This document shows positions 7,823-18,412 of a DNA stretch of 64,000 bases, piece after piece. The stretch is from G963667425 sp963667425 [NCBI: bacterium] (lineage in GTDB: Bacteria > UBP6 > UBA1177). Below the pieces are notes generated by a model. The model was not told where the DNA came from. It saw only the letters and a list, made by a program, of their open reading frames with translations, and ran no database searches. The position numbers were made by a program, and so were the translations under genes. Position 1 is the stretch's first letter. Each line of letters begins with the position of its first letter. The DNA lies in the NCBI GenBank assembly GCA_963667425.1, contig OY763407.1, positions 2,108,001-2,172,000 of the forward strand, read 5' to 3'.

Positions 7823-8914
7823 TTACTCCTTTACAAAAATATTATCTACATTATGAATCATTTCTTCAAAATCTGTTTTGTTTCCATCCGAAATATGCTT
7901 ATTGTAAGTTTCATGATAAACAAAAGGATTAAGCACCTTACCAGGATTCCCTCTATTTACCTGATAATGCAGATGCGGTGCAGTAGAACGCCCTGTGTTT
8001 CCACTGTTTGCTATATGATCCCCTATTTTTAATCTCTGACCCGGTTTAACAAGAATATCACTTAAATGAAGATATTTAAGGTATTCATCTTTACCATCAA
8101 CCTTTACCTCTATGCAGTACCCGTTATATTTTACCTTCCAGTTAATTCTTGTAACTTTTCCATTCTTAGTAGCATAAACATGGGTCCCTACAGGCGTTTT
8201 AAAATCTATACCTTCGTGTTTAGGCGATCTGTCCTTCAGCATACTTGTAACCTGAATATAATCATCCATTACTTTTGGTTTAATTATTTTATCAATACAA
8301 TTTCCATCTTTATAATAATATCTTGAATATTCATCCCCTTTTTCATGAAACTTATAAATAGAAATATTTCTCTGCTGTTTCTGAGAATAATATTCTACAG
8401 CTAAGATTTCTATTGAATCAGGAATATCGTTTCTTTCCCTTATCTCTTTTTCAGAAAGAGTTTTAAAAAGAATCTTGAGTTCATCACCCTGTCTAAGATC
8501 TTTGCGAAGATCAACATCCCACACAATAAGTCTTGATACATGTGCACTCAGAAGTTCAGCCAGATTTGGAACAGCAAGTTTTTCAGCCATTTCAGCTATT
8601 TTTTCACTATTCACAAAAGAAGAATAAAAATTATCTACAATTGCTATTTTTGCAAAAACAGGTTCACCTTTTTCAACAACAGTTTTTTGTTCAGAAGCAA
8701 TAGAAGCAGCATCACCCTCTTTTGGCTCATTTTCCTTTAAGGAAGTTTTACATGCTTCAAGCTCTGTTGACACAGATTTGATTTTTTCTGAATTGGCAGA
8801 AATTTCTGATCTTGCCATCATAAAACCGGCAAACAAAACAATATTAACTGCAAAAGAAATCAGAAAAATAGCTCTCCATCTTTTTGCCTGAGGATTTGAA
8901 AAAAGATAACTCAT
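7823..8914 (-). CDS. Membrane-anchored LytM/M23 peptidase
   Basis: A 363-residue protein with one N-terminal membrane segment (about residues 13-33), a coiled-coil-like stretch with E/K/S (35-70), a middle domain, and a C-terminal M23 peptidase domain (about 230-335). The zinc ligands of active LytM enzymes are visible: HEGIDF (H-x3-D) and APHLHYQV (H-x-H), so it is probably a true peptidoglycan endopeptidase rather than an EnvC/NlpD-type activator. The anchor places the domain in the periplasm. Its ATG overlaps the stop of the glycosyltransferase gene by one base, tying it to an envelope operon. Confidence 0.9.
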   Translation of the reverse strand: MSYLFSNPQAKRWRAIFLISFAVNIVLFAGFMMARSEISANSEKIKSVSTELEACKTSLKENEPKEGDAASIASEQKTVVEKGEPVFAKIAIVDNFYSSFVNSEKIAEMAEKLAVPNLAELLSAHVSRLIVWDVDLRKDLRQGDELKILFKTLSEKEIRERNDIPDSIEILAVEYYSQKQQRNISIYKFHEKGDEYSRYYYKDGNCIDKIIKPKVMDDYIQVTSMLKDRSPKHEGIDFKTPVGTHVYATKNGKVTRINWKVKYNGYCIEVKVDGKDEYLKYLHLSDILVKPGQRLKIGDHIANSGNTGRSTAPHLHYQVNRGNPGKVLNPFVYHETYNKHISDGNKTDFEEMIHNVDNIFVKE

Positions 8915-10578
8915 TATTTTTTCCTCCTAAATAAAGCTGAATACATTACAGAATCCGTTTCGGAAACAGCCAGCGGCCGAACCGTTTTAAAGACATCATA
9001 AATAGAATAAAGGACATTGGAATTCTGTTTTTCATAAAAGAAAAACGCATAATCAGCGGCTTCTATAGAATTCACACCTCTTATATCGTTTCTTATAATT
9101 CCTTCTTTTTTCATATATTCAAAAGAATTCCAGTTAAGACCCTCATTTCCGCCCATTATAAATATTCTTGCATTTTTTTCCGCAGTTTTATTAAGAGTCT
9201 CAACAAGATCCATAATATCATAACCCCAGAAATTTCTCTGCATAACACTGTTTGCTGCACCCTGAGCACCACCCATTAATGCATTATAAAAAGCAGCACC
9301 TCGTTTAGCGAATTTAATGTTTGCAGGAATAACAGCAATTATTCCAAAAACAAGAATGACCGCCGTTATTGCTCTAACATATTTTATATTAATGTTTTTC
9401 ATCATTCTACTTATAGCATCACAGAGAAAAAAAGTTCCTGCAGCAATCAGAATAGGGTAACCTGTAAACCAATGTTTGATTCCGCCAAAAATAGGAACCG
9501 ATGGAAGAGCTATGAGAAATATGGGAAAAAGAGCCCCCATAATAAAATTAAAATAAACCAGACCTTCTTCATTTTTTAAATTTGCTCTAATTCTGGAAAC
9601 AAACAGAGATATCGCTCCGAAAAAAATAATCAGCTGAGGCAATGGAGTAGTAAAAAAACTCATAACCCATGGATATAAAAAAGGAAAAGGACCAGAAGCA
9701 AGTTCTTCACCAAAATAATAATTAGGATAATTTACGTGCATTGCATGAAAATTAAGATACCATCTAAAACGTTCAAAAGTATCATACCAGAGCCATGGCC
9801 AGAGTAAAAAATAAACAGGAATTGTTACAAACACGAAAAGCCAGAAGACTAGCGGTATTGACAGAAAAAAATCTTTAAAAGCTTTACCTGGAGAAGTCTT
9901 CTTAAAAGAAACAAAATAAAATATCAGCCAATTAAAAAGCAGTAGCACAGGAATAAAAAACGCATTATGCTTTACAGCAAGTGCCGCTCCAAGAAAAATT
10001 GCTGTCAAAAAAGCAGCTTTTTTAGTTTTAACAAGAAGATACCTGTTAAAAAGTAAAAAAGTCCCTGACCAGAAAAACATTACAGGAACATCAAAACAAG
10101 CTAAATGAGAATGAAAAAAAACATGCGGCATCGTAAAAAGGAAAAAGGGTGAAACTATTGCTGTTATTCTGCTATTAAAAAACCATATTGACATCTGATA
10201 ACACAGAATTGCAAGAAAGGCAGCAAAAAGAGCTGCAACTAATCTGATTGCAGAAGGAAGAGACAAAAGAGAAGTTTTTTTATTAAAAATATACAAAGAA
10301 AAACCGAACATATTTTTCACCAGAGCCGGATGCTCATGATTGTATTCAAAATACCTGTTAATGCTCTTTTTTGTAAAGGGTTTAAGAATATCTCCTTTTT
10401 TTAAATCTGTTTCAATTTCCTGAAACCATGCTGCCGAATTCTCAGCAGTACGCATATAAAAACCTTCATCTCGTACAAAGCCGATAAGACCTCTGGTCAT
10501 GAAAATGTATAAAAATATAAAAAATGCCACCAGAAATGACAAAAAATAATCTTTTTTCTCAAATTTATTCAAAATCAT
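8914..10578 (-). CDS. GT39/ArnT-like membrane glycosyltransferase
   Basis: A 554-residue polytopic protein with about ten hydrophobic segments and a soluble C-terminal tail. After the first membrane helix, the loop GLIGFVRDEGFYMRTAE carries an Asp-Glu pair where PMT/ArnT-family enzymes have catalytic acidic residues, and the following HPALVKNMFGFSLYIF fits the first periplasmic loop. These enzymes transfer sugars from polyprenyl-phosphate donors to protein or lipid acceptors outside the membrane. Donor and acceptor are unknown here. It overlaps the upstream gene by 4 bases (ATGA), suggesting the 297-residue product at 10575-11468 works with it. Confidence 0.8.
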   Translation of the reverse strand: MILNKFEKKDYFLSFLVAFFIFLYIFMTRGLIGFVRDEGFYMRTAENSAAWFQEIETDLKKGDILKPFTKKSINRYFEYNHEHPALVKNMFGFSLYIFNKKTSLLSLPSAIRLVAALFAAFLAILCYQMSIWFFNSRITAIVSPFFLFTMPHVFFHSHLACFDVPVMFFWSGTFLLFNRYLLVKTKKAAFLTAIFLGAALAVKHNAFFIPVLLLFNWLIFYFVSFKKTSPGKAFKDFFLSIPLVFWLFVFVTIPVYFLLWPWLWYDTFERFRWYLNFHAMHVNYPNYYFGEELASGPFPFLYPWVMSFFTTPLPQLIIFFGAISLFVSRIRANLKNEEGLVYFNFIMGALFPIFLIALPSVPIFGGIKHWFTGYPILIAAGTFFLCDAISRMMKNINIKYVRAITAVILVFGIIAVIPANIKFAKRGAAFYNALMGGAQGAANSVMQRNFWGYDIMDLVETLNKTAEKNARIFIMGGNEGLNWNSFEYMKKEGIIRNDIRGVNSIEAADYAFFFYEKQNSNVLYSIYDVFKTVRPLAVSETDSVMYSALFRRKK

Positions 10579-11468
10579 TGTATATACCCATTAAAAACAA
10601 AATGTCTGGCACCATCTCTTTCCGTATAAACCTGAATAGCTACTTCGGCAGTGTTTGGCGGCAGAGAAAATTCATGAATATACATTTTACTTATATTTTC
10701 ATTAACATATTCAAGAATTTGTCTGTTATCAGCAAAAACTGTAACCTTTACAGGATCTCCTTTTACAGAGTATGCTGTCGGCAAAAAAGCTGTACGTAAA
10801 ACCATTTTCGAAGAATTTACAGGAACAGAGTAAACTATTCTTTTCTTCTGTCTATTTCTGGGATGAGCCCAAACTGATTTTCTTGCTGCACCTCCCATCT
10901 GTCCTACCATTTTTTCAAAACTATTCCATGAATCTCTTTTTGAACAGCTCCATTTTATTGGACTTGTAAGAATACAGTTTTCTTTTACACCTTTTTCATC
11001 AAGTAAATATGCTTCCTTTGCTTTTTCCATGTTTTTTACGAAGTCAAGTTTTGGAACAACAGTTTCTCTTTTATTTTTTGCAAGAATCACTACAGATTTG
11101 CCAAACGTTTTAGACAAAATTTCCGAAACATCATATTTTAAAGCCAAACTATTCCATTTATTTTTGTTATCAAGAACAAAAATAAATCTATCACTCTCAA
11201 ATTCTCCAAGTTCATCTGCGCTGTAATCTGCAATATCATGAGATATGGATTTGATGTTGTCACTTAAATATTTTGTATACCCTATATCCCAACCTGGAAT
11301 AGAAAAAACTGTATCGCCTTTTTTATAGGTTGAATTTACAAATTCTGCAATCTGTTTCTCGACGGAATTTGAATGTCCTTCATAATCAGAAAGAAAAAGC
11401 CAGAAAATGAGAGAAAATAATGAAGCAAGAACAAAAAGGACAGGGAAAATAAAAGGACGATATTTCAT
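10575..11468 (-). CDS. Membrane-anchored protein with C-terminal beta domain
   Basis: A 297-residue protein that I do not recognise. One N-terminal membrane segment (about residues 6-27) would place the rest in the periplasm. The middle (40-130) looks like the soluble C-terminal tails of glycosyltransferases of the GT39/GT83 type (KGDTVFSIPGWDIGYTKYLSD, and FIFVLDNKNKW). The last 100 residues (YSVPVNSSKMVLRTAF ... VAIQVYTERDGARHFVFNGYI) are strand-rich and could be a jelly-roll or carbohydrate-binding domain. It overlaps both nadC and the glycosyltransferase gene by 4 bases, so it may be a detached accessory domain of that enzyme. Confidence 0.6.
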   Translation of the reverse strand: MKYRPFIFPVLFVLASLFSLIFWLFLSDYEGHSNSVEKQIAEFVNSTYKKGDTVFSIPGWDIGYTKYLSDNIKSISHDIADYSADELGEFESDRFIFVLDNKNKWNSLALKYDVSEILSKTFGKSVVILAKNKRETVVPKLDFVKNMEKAKEAYLLDEKGVKENCILTSPIKWSCSKRDSWNSFEKMVGQMGGAARKSVWAHPRNRQKKRIVYSVPVNSSKMVLRTAFLPTAYSVKGDPVKVTVFADNRQILEYVNENISKMYIHEFSLPPNTAEVAIQVYTERDGARHFVFNGYIQ

Positions 11469-12310
11469 TCCGCCACCAGTGTAAGATTTATGTCTTTCGA
11501 AACAGCAGAATGGGTTAACGCTCCAACAGAAATAAAATCGACATTCATTTCAGCAAGAACTTTTATTCTATCTTTTGTAATTCCTCCTGAAACCTCCACA
11601 AGTGCTTTTGAATTAATCAGTTTTAAAGCACAGAGAACCTGTTCATTGTTCATATTATCAAGCATTACAACATCGGCTCCAACAGAAAGAGCCTCATTAA
11701 CTTCATCCAAAGTCGTTGTTTCCACTTCTATTTTAAGAAGATGATGAACAGAAGATCTAACACGCAGAACAGCATTTGTGATTCCACCTGCCGCTTGTAT
11801 ATGGTTATCTTTAATCAGTATGCCATCATCCAGGCTGAATCTATGATTAAACGAACCACCTATTTTTACAGCGTATTTTTCAAGCATTCTCCATCCAGGA
11901 GTTGTCTTTCTGGTGTCAACAATTCTTGTTTTGCTTTCTTTTGGAACCAGAGAAGCATATTCGGCAGATAAAGTGGCAATTCCTGAAAGACGCTGAAGAA
12001 AATTCAGAACAATTCTTTCGCCTCTTAAAATAGCTCTTGATTTACCATAAACATTAGCAATAACAGAACCTTTTAAAACACAATCTCCATCTTTGTAAAA
12101 GATTTCCACTTTAATATCATCATCCAGTCTGGCAAAAATATATGGAATCAGTTCTGTGCCGCAAACTATAAGATCCTGTTTGGCTTTTATTATCCCTTTA
12201 CCTTTAGAAACCTGTGCAACCGTTGCATCAGTAGTATAGTCTCCTCTTGCAGAATCTTCATCAAAAGCCATATTTAATATAGCATCATTAAGATAGAAAG
12301 GTTTTAACAT
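11465..12310 (-). CDS. nadC: Nicotinate-nucleotide pyrophosphorylase (quinolinate phosphoribosyltransferase)
   Basis: A 281-residue NadC that makes nicotinate mononucleotide from quinolinate and PRPP in NAD synthesis. Diagnostic segments are DSARGDYTTDAT near the N-terminus, GERIVLNFLQRLSGIAT, DTRKTTPGWRMLEKYAVKIGG, the Lys/His pair in GILIKDNHIQ, VEVETTTLDE, and the C-terminal barrel strands with MLDNM and EVSGGI. Length is standard. The nadA and nadB genes are not in the window. It is the first gene of a five-gene operon whose other products act in the envelope; the overlap of 4 bases with the next gene suggests coupling, not a shared pathway. Confidence 0.95.
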   Translation of the reverse strand: MLKPFYLNDAILNMAFDEDSARGDYTTDATVAQVSKGKGIIKAKQDLIVCGTELIPYIFARLDDDIKVEIFYKDGDCVLKGSVIANVYGKSRAILRGERIVLNFLQRLSGIATLSAEYASLVPKESKTRIVDTRKTTPGWRMLEKYAVKIGGSFNHRFSLDDGILIKDNHIQAAGGITNAVLRVRSSVHHLLKIEVETTTLDEVNEALSVGADVVMLDNMNNEQVLCALKLINSKALVEVSGGITKDRIKVLAEMNVDFISVGALTHSAVSKDINLTLVAE

Positions 12311-12357
12311 GTGAAATCCTTAAAAGAATATAAAACAACAAATCACCGCCGGAGTTT

Positions 12358-12385
12358 ATTATATTTTGCTTTAATTTTCCATTAA
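12358..12385 (-). promoter_or_regulatory. Candidate promoter of the nadC operon
   Basis: On the minus strand TTAATG (12385-12380) and TATAAT (12363-12358) are 16 bases apart, 47 bases before the nadC start. The -35 match is poor. Confidence 0.35.
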
Positions 12386-12444
12386 ATTTGTAAGAGAATC
12401 AAAAAGATAAGAGCTTTTTTAATATATTTTAATTATTTAATCTT

Positions 12445-15426
12445 TTATGGAATATAATCTATCATATCAAAGTCATCTAAAGAACCTCTATGGCTCTCTC
12501 TTTCATAACCACGATTTGAAGCGAGTTTAAATTTTGAAACAGAACCAAGAAGTTCGGTAGCCTGAGAAGAAAGTTCTTCTGCTGCAGCTGCACTCTCTTC
12601 TGCCGCAGCGGTATTTGACTGTGTTACTCTTTCAACCTGATCAAGAGCCAGGTTTATCTGAGCAACACCCTGAGACTGTTCATTTGAAGCAAGAGAAATT
12701 TCTTTTGCCACTTTAGATATTTTGTCAATACCACCAATAATATCCTTAAGAATATCAGAGGTCTTAGAAGAAATTTCACTTCCGGAAGAAGCATGAGCAA
12801 CAGCTTCTTCAATTATAGATTCTGTTTCTTTTGCAGCCTTTGCACTTCTGGCGGCAAGATTTCGAACTTCCTCTGCAACAACAGCAAAACCTTTTCCATG
12901 AATACCTGCCCTAGCAGCTTCAACTGCTGCATTAAGTGCAAGAAGATTGGTCTGGAAAGCAATTTCATCAATAACTTTTATAATTTTTGCAATATTTTTA
13001 CTTGACTCAGATATTTTTCCCATTGAATCCAGAAGTTCATTCATACTATGGTTTCCTTTTTCAGCATTTCTCATAGTATTGTCAGACATATCGCTAACTT
13101 CTTTAGAATTTTCGGCATTACTTGATGTTTGAGATGCGATTTCATGCATTGAGCTGGTAATTTCTTCAAGACTTGATGCCTGATCGGATGCACCCTGAGA
13201 AAGACTCTGTGAAGCATTAGAAACCTGTGATGCTGCATTGTTGACCTGTGATGCTGCCTCAAAAACACCTGAAAGCACCTGATTTAATGAGTTAATAGTT
13301 CCATTAAGATTCTTTTCTATCACCATAAACTGCTTATGAACTTCTCTAATATCGGAATCTCCATCTTCAACTGCATAAGATCCACTTAAATCACCCTCTG
13401 AAAGCTGAGATAGTATTGCTGTTATTTTATTTATCTCCGATTCCTGAAAATTGCTGATTTTTTCAGTTTTTCTCATAGCCCTTTTAAGCTCAGTTCTTTC
13501 TTCCAGAATTTCAAAAACAGCTTCAATTTTACCATTTTTAGAAATAGGAATACCATAGTAATGAAAATCCCTTTCCTCTCCGCCAATATCAAGTATCATA
13601 TCCTTGGAATTTGCACTTCCTGATTCAAATGCTTCTTTTACAGCACAGTTGCCGCATGTTTCTATTTTAAATTTTTCATTATACTGTTTACCAAGTAAAA
13701 GCTTTTCAGAAAGACCAGCTACACTTTGTGTCGCCTTATTTATAAAAAGAATTTTCATAGAATTATCAAGCATCAGAAGAGGAAGAGGAATTGAATCTAA
13801 AATCATTCTGTAAGAATCTGCAATATGATTCATACCTTCCATAACGTTTTTCCAGTCGCCGGTAAATTTAGAAGAATCAAGCCTGAATGCAAGTCTTCCT
13901 GTCTCAACATTTTCTTTGAGTTCATTAATATTTGAAAGAACATCTTTTATATTATTAATACTTCTATTTAAACTTTCCTGAATTATTTTATAATCTCCTT
14001 TCACATTTTCTGTCGAAATACCTGGAAGATTACCAACAGAAATACTATTAAGATTTTCTGTAAGATTTTTAAGAGGAAGATAAAGGGATCTCTTGAGTTC
14101 ATTTACATTTGAAACCATAATTGCCCAGTTTCCTTTAAACCTGGAAGCATCAAGTTCTGATTTTAAAATTCCATTCTCTATATCATTTGCAACCGTTTTG
14201 ATTGCCGATGAGAAATCTTTGAGAATAGTATTGAAATTATTTATATTATTTTCAACATCTTTAAAGCTTCCCTTGTAGTTTTTATTTATATTGTCCTGAG
14301 AAATTCCGGCAGCTGTTTTATTAATAAAAGCACTCATAACATCTATAGGATCTGTAAAATTCTCTATTATGTTGTTAATTCCCTGAAGAATATACTGAAA
14401 TTCATAAGGGAATTTTTCAACATCACATCTTTTATCCAAAACGCCATCAGAAACAGAAGTGCTTATAAACGCTATCTCTTTACCAACATTTTTAAAAACT
14501 CTCAAAATAGTTAAAACAAGAATATATATTACTACAAAAATAACAGTCATTGCAGCATAAAGAAGGGTGAAAGCCGTTCCTGTAAGCATAGAACTTTTTT
14601 TTGCAACATCTTCATGAAATAAAGCACCGGCAATAACAAAACCTCCGTTTTCCATGCTTTTAACATGCCACTGGTCTTTTAAATTATCTTTATTTTTTAG
14701 AACTTCATTAACCTTTTCTTCAGTAACATTAGAAGAAAAAGCCAAAGGGTTTCCTTTATAATTTATTGTAATAAAACCATGTTCCATTATAGTTACACTT
14801 TTTATTAGCTTAAAAAGTGCTTCCAAGCCATCGAGCTTATAACCGGCATAAAGCGCGCCTACTATTTCTCCTGAGCTATTTTTAACCGGCTCATATCCTG
14901 CAAAATATAAATTCCCTAAAATATCTATCATTCCATAAAACGGAGTACCGTTCATCAAATTTTTATAAGCTTCGCCATTTGTAGCCAAAGGTGTTCCTAC
15001 AGCACGACTTCCATCTTCTTTCATAACAGAAGTTTCTGTTCTTATAAAATCGCTTCCTCTTTTAGTAAAAATTGTCATTGAATTTTTAAAAACACCTGAA
15101 AAATCATCAATAATTGAACGTTGTTTTAAATCATCAAGTGTTCCATAGTAAAGAGTATTTTCTTTAACATTGGCATCTCCACTGATAATAAGACCTTTTC
15201 TAAGAGATTTTATAGCTGTCTGAGTACGCTGAAGATAAAGGTTCTGTATAATATCTATTTCATTCTGCATTCTGGTTATTTCAGAATCAACCTGATCTTT
15301 GGAGTTCTGTTCCACATAATCACCAACTTGTTTATTTGCAATCGACATAATGACAGCCATAGCTATAAAAGCCACAACAAAAGTAACAATCATTTTGTGA
15401 TTTGATTTAAAATTAAATTTTGCCAT
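12445..15426 (-). CDS. Methyl-accepting chemotaxis protein with Cache, poly-HAMP and PAS domains
   Basis: A 993-residue chemoreceptor. Order: membrane helix (12-30), periplasmic Cache-type sensor (about 35-275, with [21 protein letters not shown] and [11 protein letters not shown]), second helix (284-308), a series of HAMP-like helical modules to about 540 (recurring K/FKG-x-[FWY]-x5-N elements), a PAS domain (about 545-645) with C591-x2-C594, and the signalling hairpin (about 730-970) whose tip reads [21 protein letters not shown] chose the ATG at 15426 since GAGG lies 6 bases upstream; an in-frame TTG 12 bases earlier is weaker. No NWETF-like tail is seen. It has its own promoter and probably feeds the CheA at 5009. 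Confidence 0.93.
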   Translation of the reverse strand: MAKFNFKSNHKMIVTFVVAFIAMAVIMSIANKQVGDYVEQNSKDQVDSEITRMQNEIDIIQNLYLQRTQTAIKSLRKGLIISGDANVKENTLYYGTLDDLKQRSIIDDFSGVFKNSMTIFTKRGSDFIRTETSVMKEDGSRAVGTPLATNGEAYKNLMNGTPFYGMIDILGNLYFAGYEPVKNSSGEIVGALYAGYKLDGLEALFKLIKSVTIMEHGFITINYKGNPLAFSSNVTEEKVNEVLKNKDNLKDQWHVKSMENGGFVIAGALFHEDVAKKSSMLTGTAFTLLYAAMTVIFVVIYILVLTILRVFKNVGKEIAFISTSVSDGVLDKRCDVEKFPYEFQYILQGINNIIENFTDPIDVMSAFINKTAAGISQDNINKNYKGSFKDVENNINNFNTILKDFSSAIKTVANDIENGILKSELDASRFKGNWAIMVSNVNELKRSLYLPLKNLTENLNSISVGNLPGISTENVKGDYKIIQESLNRSINNIKDVLSNINELKENVETGRLAFRLDSSKFTGDWKNVMEGMNHIADSYRMILDSIPLPLLMLDNSMKILFINKATQSVAGLSEKLLLGKQYNEKFKIETCGNCAVKEAFESGSANSKDMILDIGGEERDFHYYGIPISKNGKIEAVFEILEERTELKRAMRKTEKISNFQESEINKITAILSQLSEGDLSGSYAVEDGDSDIREVHKQFMVIEKNLNGTINSLNQVLSGVFEAASQVNNAASQVSNASQSLSQGASDQASSLEEITSSMHEIASQTSSNAENSKEVSDMSDNTMRNAEKGNHSMNELLDSMGKISESSKNIAKIIKVIDEIAFQTNLLALNAAVEAARAGIHGKGFAVVAEEVRNLAARSAKAAKETESIIEEAVAHASSGSEISSKTSDILKDIIGGIDKISKVAKEISLASNEQSQGVAQINLALDQVERVTQSNTAAAEESAAAAEELSSQATELLGSVSKFKLASNRGYERESHRGSLDDFDMIDYIP

Positions 15427-15460
15427 AAAATGCCTCAAAAAATATTATAAAACCCATGTC

Positions 15461-15489
15461 AGTATAATTTATAAGAGTAATGACGTCAA
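15461..15489 (-). promoter_or_regulatory. Sigma-70-type promoter of the chemoreceptor gene
   Basis: Minus-strand TTGACG (15489-15484) and TATACT (15466-15461), 17 bases apart, 34 bases before the start codon. It is one of the better matches in the window. Confidence 0.6.
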
Positions 15490-15572
15490 TTTATATGTTT
15501 TCTTTAAATAACAAAAAACTAACAAAAGAAATTGCAATAAGATTTTAATAAAAAAGATACAAAAAAACCATC

Positions 15573-18233
15573 TCAATTTAACCCATCAAGACGCTCTTTT
15601 ATATGGTTTATTTTTTCAAGAAATTCAGCATGTTTCTGCTTTTCTTTTTCAATTGCCTGAATAGCTGCATTTTCTATAAACTTGGGATTTTTAAGTTTAT
15701 TGTCAGATTTTTCAAAATCAACTGCTATTCTTGCAAGCTCCTTTTTTAATCTTGTAATTTCTTCTGAGAAGTCAACTAAACCATGCAGAGGAATATATAT
15801 TGTTCCTGAAGAAACTTTGCTGCTTGCAGTATTTTTATCAGGTTCATAATTTGTTCTGAATTCTATTTCAGAAACTCTTGCAAGTTTATTTAAATATTCT
15901 TTTCTCTCATCAACAATTGATTCGACATCTGAAGTCTCAATTACAAAATATGCTTTTATTTCCTGAGAAGGTTTGATATTATTTTCACTTCTTATATTTC
16001 TAATGCTTTTTATTATTTCAAGAACTTTTTCAAAATTATCGGCATCTGTTTTAAAAGAAGGAATTGCGTTCTTTTCAGGGAAAGGAGTAATCATTATACT
16101 TTCATCCTTCCCATCAAAAGTGAAAGGAAGATGCTGCCAAAGTTCTTCTGTAACAAATGGCATAAACGGATGAAGAAGTTTAAGAGAAACATCAAGAACT
16201 TTTATTATAACTCTTCTTGCAACACTCTTTTCATCTTCATTATCACCAAAAAAGGTTGGTTTTATAAGCTCTATATACCAGTCACAGAATTCGTGCCAGA
16301 AAAAATGATAAATCGCTGCAGCAGAATCATGAAGGCGGTATTCTTCTATTCCCGATGTTACTTTTTCAACAGTCTCTTCAAGACGGGTTAAAATCCATTT
16401 ATCAACAGGAGAAAAATTATCTTCAACATATTCCGATGGGTTGAACTCAAAAACTTTATCTTCGTCAAACTGCATTAAAGCAAACTTGGTTGCGTTATAT
16501 ATTTTATTTATGAAATTTCTGTACCCTGCAATCCAGTCTTTTGAAAGTTTAATATCCCTGGATTGAAGAGGAAGCATGGCGAGTGTAAATCTCAAAGCAT
16601 CAGCACTGAATTCATCAGTTATTTCAAGAGGATCTATAACATTGCCTTTGGTCTTACTCATTTTCTGACCTTTTTCATCTCTTACAAGACCGTGAAAGTA
16701 AACTGTTTTAAAGGGAATATCATCCATAAATTTAATTCCCATCATTATCATTCTGGCAACCCAGAAGAAAATAATGTCAAAACCTGTTTCCATAACATCT
16801 GTTGGATAATATTTCATTAAATCCGGTGTTTTTTCAGGCCATCCCATTGTTGAAAAAGGCCATAAACCAGAACTGAACCATGTATCAAGAACATCCGAAT
16901 CCTGTTTTAAGTCTGAACTTCCACATTTAGTACATTTTAAAGGAGTTTCTCTTGAAACCACAACTTCACCGCAATCATGGCAGTACCATGCAGGAATCTG
17001 ATGACCCCACCATAGCTGTCTTGAAATACACCAGTCTTTAATATTGTTCATCCATTCAAAATATGTCTTTTTATGGTGCTCAGGAATCATTTTAATCTTT
17101 CCTGTCTCAACAGCTTCTATTGCAGGTTTTGCAAGTGGCTCTATCTTTACAAACCACTGTTTTGAAAGAATAGGTTCAACAACAGTTTTACATCTGTCAC
17201 AATGACCTACACTATGTGAATAATCTTCTATTTTAGATATAAGACCAAGTGATGTCAGCTCTTCAACAATAACTTTTCTTGCTTCAAGAACATGAAGACC
17301 TTTAAATTTTCCGCCATTTTCATTAATATGACCAGTTTCATCAATTACATTTATCTGCTCAAGATTGTGCCTTTTTCCTGTTGCAAAATCATTGAAATCA
17401 TGCGCAGGAGTAACCTTAACAACCCCTGTTCCGAATTCCATATCAACAAGTTCGGCATCTCCGATTATTGGAATTTCTCTATTCATAAGCGGCAGCATTG
17501 CAAACTTACCAATAAGATGTGAATATCTTGGATCATCAGGATGAACAGCAACTGCTGTATCACCAAGCATAGTTTCTGGGCGAGTAGTTGCTATTTCAAG
17601 CTTAATATCCAAATCTTTTACCGGATAGAGCAAATGCCATAAATTGCCAGGCTTATCCTGATAATCAACTTCAAGATCACTTATCGCCGTCTGACAACGA
17701 GGACACCAGTTAATGATATAGTTGTCACGATAAATAAGTTTTTCCTCATAAAGAGAGACAAAAACTTCCTTTACAGCTTTAGAAAGCCCCTCATCCATCG
17801 TAAATCTTTCTCTGGACCAATCAAGTGAAGTGCCAAGACATCTTAACTGTTTAGTTATCCTACTTCCGTTTTTATGTTTCCATTCCCAAACTTTTTCAAG
17901 AAACTTTTCCCTTCCAAGATCATGTCGTGAGACACCTTCTTTAGCAAGCTCTCTTTCAACAACCATCTGAGTAGCTATTCCGGCATGATCAGTACCAGGA
18001 AGCCAAAGTACATCATAACCCTTCATTCTTTTATATCTTGAAAGAACATCCTGGACTACAGTCATTACAGAATGCCCTAAATGTAGCGAACCAGTAACAT
18101 TTGGTGGAGGCAACACTATAGAATAGCCTGGTTTTCCACTTTCAGGATTAGCCTTAAAATAACCTTTACTTTCCCAAATCTCATACCATTTCGGCTCAGA
18201 TTCAAGATGATTATAATGTTTGTCCAAAATCAT
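15573..18233 (-). CDS. valS: Valyl-tRNA synthetase
   Basis: An 886-residue class Ia enzyme that charges tRNA-Val. The HIGH motif is HLGH in PPPNVTGSLHLGHS and the KMSKS motif is KMSKTKGNV. The editing domain (ATTRPETMLGDTAVAVHPDDPRY), the zinc-type Cys pairs (NWCPRCQTAI, WYCHDCGE, LKCTKCGS) and the C-terminal coiled coil (EITRLKKELARIAVDFEKSDNKLKNPKFI) distinguish it from IleRS and LeuRS. Length is normal. GGAG lies about 10 bases before the ATG. It stands alone as a transcription unit with its own promoter. Confidence 0.97.
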   Translation of the reverse strand: MILDKHYNHLESEPKWYEIWESKGYFKANPESGKPGYSIVLPPPNVTGSLHLGHSVMTVVQDVLSRYKRMKGYDVLWLPGTDHAGIATQMVVERELAKEGVSRHDLGREKFLEKVWEWKHKNGSRITKQLRCLGTSLDWSRERFTMDEGLSKAVKEVFVSLYEEKLIYRDNYIINWCPRCQTAISDLEVDYQDKPGNLWHLLYPVKDLDIKLEIATTRPETMLGDTAVAVHPDDPRYSHLIGKFAMLPLMNREIPIIGDAELVDMEFGTGVVKVTPAHDFNDFATGKRHNLEQINVIDETGHINENGGKFKGLHVLEARKVIVEELTSLGLISKIEDYSHSVGHCDRCKTVVEPILSKQWFVKIEPLAKPAIEAVETGKIKMIPEHHKKTYFEWMNNIKDWCISRQLWWGHQIPAWYCHDCGEVVVSRETPLKCTKCGSSDLKQDSDVLDTWFSSGLWPFSTMGWPEKTPDLMKYYPTDVMETGFDIIFFWVARMIMMGIKFMDDIPFKTVYFHGLVRDEKGQKMSKTKGNVIDPLEITDEFSADALRFTLAMLPLQSRDIKLSKDWIAGYRNFINKIYNATKFALMQFDEDKVFEFNPSEYVEDNFSPVDKWILTRLEETVEKVTSGIEEYRLHDSAAAIYHFFWHEFCDWYIELIKPTFFGDNEDEKSVARRVIIKVLDVSLKLLHPFMPFVTEELWQHLPFTFDGKDESIMITPFPEKNAIPSFKTDADNFEKVLEIIKSIRNIRSENNIKPSQEIKAYFVIETSDVESIVDERKEYLNKLARVSEIEFRTNYEPDKNTASSKVSSGTIYIPLHGLVDFSEEITRLKKELARIAVDFEKSDNKLKNPKFIENAAIQAIEKEKQKHAEFLEKINHIKERLDGLN

Positions 18234-18270
18234 TGTTCATCAGCTCCAATTAGTATCACAAAAACACAGC

Positions 18271-18299
18271 ATTATTATCGTTAGCCCTCTAAAAGTCAA
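18271..18299 (-). promoter_or_regulatory. Candidate valS promoter
   Basis: Minus-strand TTGACT (18299-18294) and AATAAT (18276-18271) are 17 bases apart. It is divergent from, and close to, the promoter of the next rightward gene. Confidence 0.45.
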
Positions 18300-18350
18300 A
18301 GGTTTTCTCTAATTAAATGCGTATGATAATAAATGAAATAGAGTTTATAC

Positions 18351-18379
18351 TTGACATCAAAGGTCTCTTTTTGTAGTTT
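18351..18379 (+). promoter_or_regulatory. Candidate promoter of the membrane-protein gene at 18413
   Basis: A perfect TTGACA (18351-18356) is followed after 17 bases by TAGTTT (18374-18379), 33 bases before the TTG start. Confidence 0.5.
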
Positions 18380-18412
18380 TCATACCGTTGTAACCAATTT
18401 AAAGAGGCTGTT

